A stretch of DNA of 64,000 nucleotides, from positions 1 through 64,000 of the forward strand of contig NZ_MJEJ02000051.1 of the NCBI RefSeq assembly GCF_002095435.2, given 5' to 3'. The notes below the pieces were generated by a model, which did not search any database, had not been told where the DNA came from, and saw only the letters and a list, made by a program, of their open reading frames with translations. Positions 8,845-15,262 of the stretch are shown here, in pieces. The position numbers were made by a program, and so were the translations under genes. Origin of the DNA: Williamsia sp. 1138 (GTDB lineage: Bacteria > Actinomycetota > Actinomycetes > Mycobacteriales > Mycobacteriaceae). How positions within the stretch are numbered: position 1 is the stretch's first letter; every line of letters starts with the position of its first letter.

Positions 8845-9980
8845 GCGCTGGTCTCCTCGCGCTCGACGATGTCGGCGAGTTTCTGCCGATGCTCTGCGGG
8901 TGTCCCGTAGTTCGATCTGTTCGCCGCGACCCGGCGCGCGAACAGGTGCAGATCGTGCTCGAAGGTGACCCCGATGCCGCCATGGATCTGCACGCAGTCC
9001 TGCATCAGGTCCCCGCCGTAGCCACCGACGTAGGCCTTGGCCGCGCTGACCAGTTCCGCGGCGTCGGCCGAGTGGCGGGCGACTGATGCGGTGGCCTTGT
9101 CGGTGATCGCGTGACTCGCCTCGAGCCACGCTTTCATGTCCGCGACACGGTGCTTCAGTTCCTGATAGGAGGCGAGCGGACGTCCGAACGAATACCGGTC
9201 GAATGCCCAATCCAGGGTCATCTCGAACGCCGCTTGCAGAGCGCCCACCGACTCGGCGCAGCTGATCACGATCGCGATGTCCTGGGCGTGGGTCACGTCG
9301 TCGCCGGCCTGCGCCGGATGCCCGACCAGAGCGGTGGCGGGCAGACGCACGTCGTCGAACTCCACGACGCCGTAGCGACGGGTGAGATCAATCGATGTCA
9401 GCGAGTTCACCCGCACCCCATCGGTATCTCGCGGAACGAGAACCTGAGACAAGCCGTCCCCCGTCCGCCCGGCGACCAACAGGACGTCCGCCGTCCCAGC
9501 CGCCTCGACCGGACGTTTGGTACCGCGCACGATGACGTGCGCCCCGTCGATCTCGATCTCGACGGCAGGTGCAGCAGCGGTCGACCTCGGATTCGGTTCG
9601 CTCACACACCATGCCGCCGTCGATGTCCCGGCAATGAGCGACTGCACCAACTCGGCGCGGTCGTCCAGCGGGTACTTGCTCAGCAGGGCGATCACCACGT
9701 TTGTCGGTATCAGCGGACCGGGCGCAGCATGCCGGCCGAACTCGTGGGCGATCAACGACAGATCCTCGAGACCCGAGTCGCCGATGATCCCGCCACCCTG
9801 GTCCTCGGGCGCCAGCAGGCTCGTCCAGCCCAGTTCCGCACCTCGCCGCCAGTAGTCGGCGCCGAATCCCCTCGATTCGACACGAAGGCGGCGAAGTTCG
9901 GCGGGCGGTACCTGCTCGCGAAGAAATTTTGCGGTGTTGTCCCTAAAGAACTCCTGATCGTCCGTCAGCTCCAGCAACAT
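8841..9980 (-). CDS. Acyl-CoA dehydrogenase (FadE type), first subunit of an adjacent pair
   Basis: This 379-residue acyl-CoA dehydrogenase-family protein has the N-terminal helical domain (LTDDQEFFRDNTAKFLRE), the middle beta domain and a C-terminal helical bundle with YSFGRPLASYQELKHRVADM and CVQIHGGIGVTFEHDLHLFARR. It lacks the SEPSGGSD-like FAD motif of its partner; the equivalent reads WCVSEPNPRS. This asymmetry is typical of the two-gene FadE heteromers of actinobacteria. ATG 9980 starts directly at the conserved region. A 15-bp palindrome at 10035-10049 lies in its promoter region and may be a repressor site. No regulator gene of the TetR type is adjacent. Confidence 0.9.
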   Translation of the reverse strand: MLLELTDDQEFFRDNTAKFLREQVPPAELRRLRVESRGFGADYWRRGAELGWTSLLAPEDQGGGIIGDSGLEDLSLIAHEFGRHAAPGPLIPTNVVIALLSKYPLDDRAELVQSLIAGTSTAAWCVSEPNPRSTAAAPAVEIEIDGAHVIVRGTKRPVEAAGTADVLLVAGRTGDGLSQVLVPRDTDGVRVNSLTSIDLTRRYGVVEFDDVRLPATALVGHPAQAGDDVTHAQDIAIVISCAESVGALQAAFEMTLDWAFDRYSFGRPLASYQELKHRVADMKAWLEASHAITDKATASVARHSADAAELVSAAKAYVGGYGGDLMQDCVQIHGGIGVTFEHDLHLFARRVAANRSNYGTPAEHRQKLADIVEREETSA

Positions 9981-10034
9981 GGGCGTGAATGTCCTAACCT
10001 CGGTCGACCTGCAAATACATGCATCTCCTACAGG

Positions 10035-10049
10035 GAGAATATTATTCTC
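10035..10049. promoter_or_regulatory. 15-bp palindrome in the divergent dehydrogenase / DUF2461 gap
   Basis: The arms GAGAATA and TATTCTC are perfect inverted repeats around one central T. The site is 55 bases upstream of the acyl-CoA dehydrogenase start and 83 bases upstream of the DUF2461 start. A TetR-family operator is a reasonable inference; AT-rich symmetric sequence may also contribute a -10 element. Confidence 0.45.
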
Positions 10050-10119
10050 ATCCGGATTCCATTAGTAGCCTCTTCGGGCCTGCCGAGGCAAGCGGAACCA
10101 CCCCGATCCGCCTCGAACG

Positions 10120-10125
10120 TACGAT
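10120..10125 (+). promoter_or_regulatory. -10 element for a leaderless DUF2461 transcript
   Basis: TACGAT is followed by exactly six bases and then ATG 10132, with no Shine-Dalgarno sequence. This is the TANNNT spacing of leaderless actinobacterial mRNAs. Confidence 0.6.
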
Positions 10126-10131
10126 CTGGCG

Positions 10132-10758
10132 ATGAGTTTTCAGGGATTCCCCGAGGCCGCGCTGGACTTCTATGACGACTTGGAGCAGGACAACTCCAAA
10201 GCCTTCTGGGAAGCACACAAGGAGACGTACCGCCGTGCCGTGGCAGGCCCGATGAACCAGCTCGTCGAGGCGCTGGGCAGCGAGTTCGGTCAGCCCAAGG
10301 TGTTCCGCCCCTACCGCGACGTCCGGTTCGCGAAGGACAAGACCCCGTACAAGACACATCAGGGAGCGTTCATCGCCGTCGGACCGGCCACCGGTTACTA
10401 CGTGCAAGTCGGCGCACCCGGAGTAAAGGTCGCCGTCGGCTTTTACGAAGCCACACCGGAGCGACTGGCGAACCTGCGTGCGGCGGTCGACCACGATCTC
10501 CACGGACCCGCACTCGAGGAACTCATCGACGCCCTACAGGTGGACGGGTGGGAGATCGGTGGCAGTGTCCTCAAGACCGCACCCCGCGGGTGGGACAAAG
10601 ACCATCCACGAATTGCGCTACTACGCCACAAAACCCTCACAGCTTCACGGGACTACGGATTCGAAGACTTCATCCACAGTCCGGCACTCGTCGATCGCGT
10701 ACGCGCGGACTGGAGGTCGGGCACACCTCTTGTCGAATGGGCGCTTCGCCACGGATGA
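10132..10758 (+). CDS. DUF2461 (TIGR02453) family protein
   Basis: This 208-residue cytosolic protein belongs to the DUF2461/TIGR02453 family of unknown function. Diagnostic segments are the N-terminal FPEAALDFYDDLEQDNSKAF, the block VFRPYRDVRFAKDKTPYKTH and the end DKDHPRIALLRHKTLTASRD. Family length is about 210, so the gene looks complete. ATG 10132 is supported by a -10 hexamer six bases upstream. It runs divergently from the acyl-CoA dehydrogenase pair with a 151-base gap. No function can be assigned from motifs. Confidence 0.9.
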   Translation: MSFQGFPEAALDFYDDLEQDNSKAFWEAHKETYRRAVAGPMNQLVEALGSEFGQPKVFRPYRDVRFAKDKTPYKTHQGAFIAVGPATGYYVQVGAPGVKVAVGFYEATPERLANLRAAVDHDLHGPALEELIDALQVDGWEIGGSVLKTAPRGWDKDHPRIALLRHKTLTASRDYGFEDFIHSPALVDRVRADWRSGTPLVEWALRHG

Positions 10759-10886
10759 TCCTGGCGCGACCCGCCCTCGAATATTGCGACACTCTCATAA
10801 CTACCGTCTCGATATAGCGAGCAATCACACCGTGCCAATTGCCCCATTTTGGTTAGCGTTAGGTCGTCGAGTTGCCGATGTCGATG

Positions 10887-10942
10887 TCGCAAAACTTTCC
10901 GTACACGCCGACATCTGAACCGAAATCTCAATAGTTTTGCGA
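10887..10942. repeat. Inverted repeat upstream of the recombinase-like gene
   Basis: TCGCAAAACT at 10887-10896 is matched by its exact reverse complement at 10933-10942. The spacer is 36 bases, so arm centres are about 46 bases apart. The right arm abuts the predicted -10 hexamer (10943-10948) of the downstream gene. The site could be an operator or a relic of a resolvase site. I saw no third copy nearby. Confidence 0.6.
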
Positions 10943-10948
10943 TACGGT
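10943..10948 (+). promoter_or_regulatory. -10 element of the recombinase-like operon
   Basis: TACGGT lies seven bases before ATG 10956 and directly after the right arm of the inverted repeat. A protein bound to that arm would cover the promoter. Confidence 0.5.
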
Positions 10949-10955
10949 GACGGGC

Positions 10956-11552
10956 ATGCAAACAGGTACGACCACCGCGAGCCCCGGCATGTTGCTGGGA
11001 TACGCCCGCGCAGGTGCCGGGCGCCGCAGCCTCGAGTCCCAGATCGACGAGTTGACCGATGGGGGTGTCGAGCCGAATCGGATCTACAGCGACAACATCG
11101 CCGACCTCACCACCGCACGCCCGGGTCTGTCCGCCCTGCTCGACTACGCGCGAGCCGGCGACGTAACCGTTGTGGTCGGTATCGACCGGCTCGGGCGCAC
11201 CATCGACGAAGTGTTCGTCACCGCGAGGGAACTTGCCCGACGCCACATCGGTATTCGCTCGCTCGACGAAGGTGTCGACTCGACCGAGGTGGCAGGCGGG
11301 ATGATCGTCGGCGTGCTCGCCTCGCTGGCCGAGTTGGACGACGAGAACCGGCCGGTGAGGCAGTCGAGGGCCACGCATCCCCGTCCGGACAGCACCGCGG
11401 TCGGTCGACCGCGCGCACTGGACGACGATCAAGTGGCGTTGGCCGAACGCATGCGCGCCCGCGGCGACTCGGTCCCCACGATCGCCACCCGACTGGGGGT
11501 CAGCCGAGCGACGCTCTATCGATCCCTGGCAGAACGGAGGTCGGTGCGGTGA
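10956..11552 (+). CDS. Serine recombinase-like protein lacking the nucleophile serine
   Basis: The 198-residue protein has the resolvase/invertase fold. It shows GYARAGAGRRSLESQ at the N-terminus, VGIDRLGRTIDEVF in the middle, ASLAELDDENRPVR before the DNA-binding part, and a C-terminal helix-turn-helix (VPTIATRLGVSRATLYRSL). Active resolvases read YARVST, where serine attacks DNA. Here that serine is glycine (YARAGA), while the flanking arginine and the DRLGR aspartate and arginines remain. DNA cleavage is therefore unlikely but DNA binding is probable. ATG 10956 follows a -10 hexamer by seven bases; an in-frame GTG at 10947 is the alternative. The stop overlaps the next gene's start (GTGA). 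It may act as a transcription regulator. Confidence 0.85.
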   Translation: MQTGTTTASPGMLLGYARAGAGRRSLESQIDELTDGGVEPNRIYSDNIADLTTARPGLSALLDYARAGDVTVVVGIDRLGRTIDEVFVTARELARRHIGIRSLDEGVDSTEVAGGMIVGVLASLAELDDENRPVRQSRATHPRPDSTAVGRPRALDDDQVALAERMRARGDSVPTIATRLGVSRATLYRSLAERRSVR

Positions 11553-11863
11553 CAACCATCGAACCCGACCTCCCCGAACTCGACATCGTCACCCAATACG
11601 GTGTCGCGACCCGCCTACCGACCTCGTTTCCGCTCATAGATCCGGAATTGGACGTCGCGCTCGACCCCGACCCGTTCCAGCACGGTTTCGACGACGCGCT
11701 CACCCGACTGGAGTCGATGCCGACACCCTGGGCGCACCATTTTGCGACGCTGACGATGGCAGCCGAACCTGATCTGACAGCGGACGAACCGAGCTATACC
11801 CGCGGATACCGGGCGGCGCTGTACGGGTACCTACGACACGGGAATCCACGATCACCACGGTGA
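11549..11863 (+). CDS. Hypothetical protein coupled to the recombinase-like gene
   Basis: This 104-residue acidic protein is not recognised. Its GTG start at 11549 overlaps the stop of the recombinase-like gene by four bases, so the two are co-translated. The sequence is proline- and aspartate-rich at the front (LPTSFPLIDPELDVALDPDP) and ends in a basic, aromatic segment (YTRGYRAALYGYLRHGNP). It has no membrane segment or signal peptide. Codon third positions are mostly G or C, as in neighbouring genes, which supports real coding. A partner or effector role for the upstream protein is a guess from coupling only. Confidence 0.7.
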   Translation: MTTIEPDLPELDIVTQYGVATRLPTSFPLIDPELDVALDPDPFQHGFDDALTRLESMPTPWAHHFATLTMAAEPDLTADEPSYTRGYRAALYGYLRHGNPRSPR

Positions 11864-11883
11864 ACACCTGATGCTCACGAGAG

Positions 11884-11917
11884 CAAAAGGGCCCTCGCGC
11901 GTGATGCGACGAGGGCC
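11884..11917 (-). terminator. Terminator of tRNA-Val(CAC)
   Basis: GGCCCTCG (11890-11897) pairs with CGAGGGCC (11910-11917). On the minus strand the hairpin is followed by CTTTT, so it is an intrinsic terminator just downstream of the tRNA. Confidence 0.75.
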
Positions 11918-11939
11918 TCTGGCCTATCCATGCTTGCTG

Positions 11940-12011
11940 TGGTCCCGGCTGGGATCGAACCAGCGACCTTCCCGGTGTGAACGGGACGCTCTTCCACTGA
12001 GCCACGGGACC
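11940..12011 (-). tRNA. tRNA-Val(CAC)
   Basis: Read on the minus strand, the acceptor GGTCCCG pairs with CGGGACC, the D arm is present, the anticodon loop TTCACAC gives anticodon CAC, and the T loop is TTCGATC. The discriminator is A at 11940 and CCA is not encoded. A hairpin terminator follows. Confidence 0.97.
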
Positions 12012-12167
12012 GCGCATGAGACCCGTATAACCGGGGGTCTGCGACCGAAAGACATTAACACGCTCACCCCGCCCGAATCCAAATCACCGGCAGGTGGTCC
12101 ACCGAACCCGACGCCGTCGCGCCCGCGGCGCCGAACGTGTCGGCAGTCAGGTCTGTGACCAGCGGAT

Positions 12168-12195
12168 TTGTTGCTTTGCCGGTACGTCCGATAAT
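12168..12195 (+). promoter_or_regulatory. Candidate promoter of the Gly-Cys-Val tRNA cluster
   Basis: TTGTTG (12168-12173) and GATAAT (12190-12195) are 16 bases apart, close to sigma-70/SigA consensus, and end about 40 bases before tRNA-Gly. Confidence 0.45.
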
Positions 12196-12234
12196 GTTCA
12201 CCACCGCAGCCAGAGAGCAACAATCTGGCAGCGT

Positions 12235-12307
12235 GCGGATGTGGCGCAGCTGGTAGCGCATCACCTTGCCAAGGTGAGGGTCGCGGGTTCGAATCCCGTC
12301 ATCCGCT
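12235..12307 (+). tRNA. tRNA-Gly(GCC)
   Basis: The acceptor GCGGATG pairs with CATCCGC. The anticodon stem TCACC/GGTGA encloses TTGCCAA, giving anticodon GCC. The T loop is TTCGAAT. It is the first of three plus-strand tRNAs and CCA is not encoded. Confidence 0.97.
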
Positions 12308-12328
12308 CGGAGAAAGATTTTTCACTGT

Positions 12329-12399
12329 GGCGGTGTGGCCGAGTGGTGAGGCAACGGCCTGCAAAGCCGTGCACACGGGTTCGATTCCCGTCGCCGCCT
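12329..12399 (+). tRNA. tRNA-Cys(GCA)
   Basis: The acceptor GGCGGTG pairs with CGCCGCC (one G-T wobble). The stem ACGGC/GCCGT encloses CTGCAAA, giving anticodon GCA. The T loop is TTCGATT. It lies 21 bases after tRNA-Gly. Confidence 0.97.
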
Positions 12400-12434
12400 C
12401 CACGAGTTCAGCTTCGACAATTAAACACAGTCTC

Positions 12435-12509
12435 GCGCGATTAGCTCAGCGGGAGAGCGCTTCCCTGACACGGAAGAGGTCACAGGTTCAATCCCTGTAT
12501 CGCGCACCA
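12435..12509 (+). tRNA. tRNA-Val(GAC)
   Basis: The acceptor GCGCGAT pairs with ATCGCGC. The stem CTTCC/GGAAG encloses CTGACAC, giving anticodon GAC. Discriminator A is followed by an encoded CCA (12507-12509), unlike the other tRNAs here. Confidence 0.97.
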
Positions 12510-12524
12510 GCTCACGACAGAAAT

Positions 12525-12548
12525 GACCCGGCGAACCCGGGTCTTTCT
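12525..12548 (+). terminator. Terminator of the tRNA cluster
   Basis: GACCCGG (12525-12531) pairs with CCGGGTC (12537-12543) around a five-base loop and is followed by TTTCT. Confidence 0.8.
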
Positions 12549-12596
12549 CATGTCCCGAGCACCAAGTGTCACCCGATCCCGGTACCCACCTCAGGA

Positions 12597-12806
12597 ATGC
12601 ACATGAACGACAGCCACGACCGCGACGCGCTCCGCTTCACCCTCGGTTGGGTGAGCACCCACGACTATGCGATCAGCGGAAGTCAGGTCCTGCTCGAACT
12701 GCTGCCGATCACCCGCAGGCACGCCGACCTCGTCGAGCGCGAAGACGCCCTCCATCACGCTGCCCGTCGCATCACGGGCGCCGATCAGGTGCTGGCTTCT
12801 GTCTGA
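12597..12806 (+). CDS. Small hypothetical protein (69 aa)
   Basis: The product begins MHMNDSHDRDALRF and contains VSTHDYAISGSQVLLELLPI and a histidine-rich end (REDALHHAARRITGADQV). It is not recognised. Most third codon positions are G or C and the frame is open from a plausible ATG, so it is probably real. It starts about 50 bases after the tRNA terminator and ends 67 bases before the likely start of the GNAT gene, so the two may be cotranscribed. No membrane helix or signal is seen. An alternative ATG lies two codons downstream at 12603. Confidence 0.55.
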   Translation: MHMNDSHDRDALRFTLGWVSTHDYAISGSQVLLELLPITRRHADLVEREDALHHAARRITGADQVLASV

Positions 12807-12873
12807 CCCGGACCGCTCCTGCGCGGGCGCCCCGAACGAAATCCCGGCCTCAGGCGTCGCAGCTGCAGTCGCA

Positions 12874-13407
12874 GTGGCACCGACGACCGATCCGGCGGAC
12901 GCCGACGAACTCGCCGCCGTTGCGGCCCTCACCTTTCCTCTCGCATGTCCGCCTGAACTCTCTGCTGCGGACGCTGCGCACTTCGTCGCCGCCAATCTCT
13001 CCGCGGACCACTTCCGCTCACACCTCGCCGGCCAGGACAGCCATGTCCTCAAGGCCGTCGATCCCGCATCCGATTCGATCGTGGGTTATGCGCTCCTCGT
13101 CGACGGCGAACCGACCGACCCTGATGTGCGCGAGGCGATCACCGCTCGACCGCTGACGATGATCTCGAAAATGTACGTCCTACCGCGCTTCCACGGTCGC
13201 ACCGTCTCTGCCCGACTGATGGACGCCGCGCTCTCACACGGACGTACACACGGGAGCGCGCTGGTGTGGCTCGGGGTGAACGAGCAGAACGTTCGTGCCC
13301 AGCGCTTTTATCAGAAGATGGGTTTCGCCGTCGTGGGCCGGAAGTCGTTCGTGGTCAACGGCAAGCGGTGCAGCGACTTCGTGCTCGCGCGCCCGCCTGC
13401 CATCTGA
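12874..13407 (+). CDS. GNAT family N-acetyltransferase
   Basis: The protein (177 residues from GTG 12874) transfers an acyl group from acetyl-CoA to an unknown amine. The acetyl-CoA binding motif A is visible as ISKMYVLPRFHGRTVSARLM and motif B as VNEQNVRAQRFYQKMGFAVV. In the M. tuberculosis order a GNAT gene (Rv2669) also precedes the AFG1-type ATPase. The start is uncertain. The frame stays open back to 12667, but that part overlaps the 69-residue gene and looks non-coding. GTG 12874 sits just before the conserved region and has no clear ribosome binding site. It converges with zapE, 16 bases away. Confidence 0.82.
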   Translation: MAPTTDPADADELAAVAALTFPLACPPELSAADAAHFVAANLSADHFRSHLAGQDSHVLKAVDPASDSIVGYALLVDGEPTDPDVREAITARPLTMISKMYVLPRFHGRTVSARLMDAALSHGRTHGSALVWLGVNEQNVRAQRFYQKMGFAVVGRKSFVVNGKRCSDFVLARPPAI

Positions 13408-13423
13408 CCCACGACCCCCTGCC

Positions 13424-14437
13424 CTAGCTTTTCTCGGCGAACCTCGACAGCGCCAGCAGTCGAGACGTCGCGCGCAGATACTTCTTCCGATATCCGCCGG
13501 AGAGCATTTCTTCGGTGAAGATCTCATCGAGCTTGGAGCCGGACACCATCAGGGGTGTACCCGCGTCGTACAGCCGGTCGGCGAGCACAACGATGCGCAG
13601 GGCGACGGTCTGGTCTGCTGCCGGGTGTACGCCCTCCACACAGGCCAACGTGACGCCTTCGACGAGTGCTTTGTACTTGGACGGATGGAGTTTGGCCAGG
13701 TGCGCGCAGAGATCGTCGAAGTTGTCGAGCGTCGCACCCGGGGTGCTCTCCGCCAGTGCCTCGAGTTCGGCGTCGGTGTGCGGATCAGGTGCAGGCGGCA
13801 GGTCTCGATGCCGGTAGTCGGGACCGTCGACGCGGATGGCCTCGAAGACTGCAGACAGTTTCTTGATCTCACGCAGGAAGTCCTGCGCCGCAAAGCGACC
13901 CTCCCCGAGCTGGCCGGGCAGAGTGTTCGACGTCGCCACGATCGAGACGCCCTTCGCGGAGAGTTCGGTGAGCAACCGCGACACCAGCATCGTGTCGCCC
14001 GGATCGTCGAGTTCGAACTCGTCGATGCACAGCACAGAATGGTTCGACAGCCTCTCGAGTGCGTTGGCGAATCCCAGCGCACCCACCACGTGGGTCACCT
14101 CGACGAACGTGGCGAACGCCTTGGGTCCCGGCATCGCGTGATAGATGGACGCGAGCAGGTGGGTCTTGCCGACGCCGAAACCACCGTCGAGGTACAGGCC
14201 GAGTCCTGCGGTGGACGCAGATTTCCTGCTGAACAGGCCTTTCTTGCCGCCTTTGATCTTCTTGGCACGATCGACGAAGTTGCGTGCGGCCGTGACAGCT
14301 TCTGCTTGGCTCGGCTCGTTCGGGTCGGGTATGTACGAGTCGAAACTGACCTCGTCGAACATCGATGGCGGGACCATCTCACCGATCAGGGCCTCGGGTG
14401 CGACCTGCGGCGTGCGGTCACTCAGACGTGCTGGCAT
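13424..14437 (-). CDS. zapE: Cell division protein ZapE / AFG1-family ATPase
   Basis: This 337-residue AAA-type ATPase has Walker A GGFGVGKTHLLAS, Walker B VLCIDEFELDD and the arginine-containing sensor region. Together these define the AFG1/ZapE family; E. coli ZapE acts on the Z ring under stress. The orthologue in the same place in M. tuberculosis is Rv2670c. A -10 hexamer TAGGCT (14444-14449) lies six bases before ATG 14437, so the transcript should be leaderless. The gene is divergent from the RibD-like gene with a 34-base gap. Confidence 0.93.
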   Translation of the reverse strand: MPARLSDRTPQVAPEALIGEMVPPSMFDEVSFDSYIPDPNEPSQAEAVTAARNFVDRAKKIKGGKKGLFSRKSASTAGLGLYLDGGFGVGKTHLLASIYHAMPGPKAFATFVEVTHVVGALGFANALERLSNHSVLCIDEFELDDPGDTMLVSRLLTELSAKGVSIVATSNTLPGQLGEGRFAAQDFLREIKKLSAVFEAIRVDGPDYRHRDLPPAPDPHTDAELEALAESTPGATLDNFDDLCAHLAKLHPSKYKALVEGVTLACVEGVHPAADQTVALRIVVLADRLYDAGTPLMVSGSKLDEIFTEEMLSGGYRKKYLRATSRLLALSRFAEKS

Positions 14438-14443
14438 GCGCAG

Positions 14444-14449
14444 AGCCTA
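14444..14449 (-). promoter_or_regulatory. -10 element for leaderless zapE
   Basis: On the minus strand TAGGCT is followed by six bases and ATG 14437. Confidence 0.55.
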
Positions 14450-14459
14450 ACGACGCGAT

Positions 14460-14465
14460 CAGAAT
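14460..14465 (+). promoter_or_regulatory. -10-like element for the leaderless RibD-like gene
   Basis: CAGAAT is followed by six bases and GTG 14472. It lies only ten bases from the opposing zapE -10, so polymerase footprints would overlap. Confidence 0.45.
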
Positions 14466-14471
14466 GGCTCT

Positions 14472-15236
14472 GTGCACCCACTGAATAAAGCGACTCAGCT
14501 CACAACCGGCGACGCCTCGACGTCTTTGACCGACACGGATCTGGCGGAGCTCTACGCCTACCCATCGCTCCCGCCGACCGGTGTAGTCATGCGTGCGAAC
14601 ATGGTCGGTTCGATCGACGGGGTGGCCACCGTCGACGGCCGGTCAGGTGGCCTCGGCGGTCCGGGCGACAAGCAACTGTTCATGGTGCTCCGAGCGCTGT
14701 CCGACGCCGTTGTCGTCGGTGCCCGGACGGCGTTCGCCGAAGGGTACGGGACGGTTCAGCCGCACGAGGGGCTTGCAGACCTGCGACTGCGAACGGGTCA
14801 GGCACCGACGGCGAAACTGGTGTTGCTCAGCAGTTCTCTGGCCATTCCCACCGACGACCCGCTCCTCGCCGATCCCGAGACGATCGTCGCGACCTGTGCC
14901 AGCGCGCCTGCTGATACCAGGTCGCGGCTGATCGACGCCGGTGCACAACTCATCGACTGCGGCGACGAACACGTCGATCCGGCCGCGGTCACCCGGCATC
15001 TCGCAGCCATCGGTGCCTGGCGGGTGCTCTGCGAGGGCGGCCCGTCGCTGCTGGGATCGCTTGTCGCAGCTGACCTCCTCGACGAACTGTGCGTCACGGT
15101 GAGTCCGTTGCTGACCCCCGGCGCAGGCAAACACATGACCGCAGGTGACGGCTCAGGCCTCCCCATGCGACGCCTGCACGTCCTCGGCGACGACGACGAT
15201 TACCTGTACGTGCGGTGGGTGCGCGATCAGCGCTGA
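14472..15236 (+). CDS. RibD C-terminal-like reductase (pyrimidine reductase family)
   Basis: This 254-residue protein belongs to the dihydrofolate reductase-like RibD C-terminal family, which uses NADPH. Family blocks are RANMVGSIDGVATVDGRSGG, FMVLRALSDAVVVGARTAFA and the C-terminal VLCEGGPSLLGSLVAADLLD. It lacks the zinc deaminase domain of full RibD. It matches Rv2671 in position, a protein proposed to be able to substitute for dihydrofolate reductase. The exact substrate is not settled by the sequence. GTG 14472 is preferred because of the leaderless -10 spacing. Confidence 0.88.
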   Translation: MHPLNKATQLTTGDASTSLTDTDLAELYAYPSLPPTGVVMRANMVGSIDGVATVDGRSGGLGGPGDKQLFMVLRALSDAVVVGARTAFAEGYGTVQPHEGLADLRLRTGQAPTAKLVLLSSSLAIPTDDPLLADPETIVATCASAPADTRSRLIDAGAQLIDCGDEHVDPAAVTRHLAAIGAWRVLCEGGPSLLGSLVAADLLDELCVTVSPLLTPGAGKHMTAGDGSGLPMRRLHVLGDDDDYLYVRWVRDQR

Positions 15237-15262
15237 GGCAACCCGCCAGTACCCTCGCCGGT

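Noticed and set aside
8845-9210. Extension of the 431-residue acyl-CoA dehydrogenase upstream to 9210
   Set aside because: The extension lies inside the upstream dehydrogenase in another frame; the ATGA overlap at 8844 gives a better start.
11940-12509. tRNA cluster as a prophage or island attachment site
   Set aside because: M. tuberculosis carries a prophage near a comparable tRNA region, but here I see no integrase with a complete active site, no duplicated tRNA end and no phage genes.
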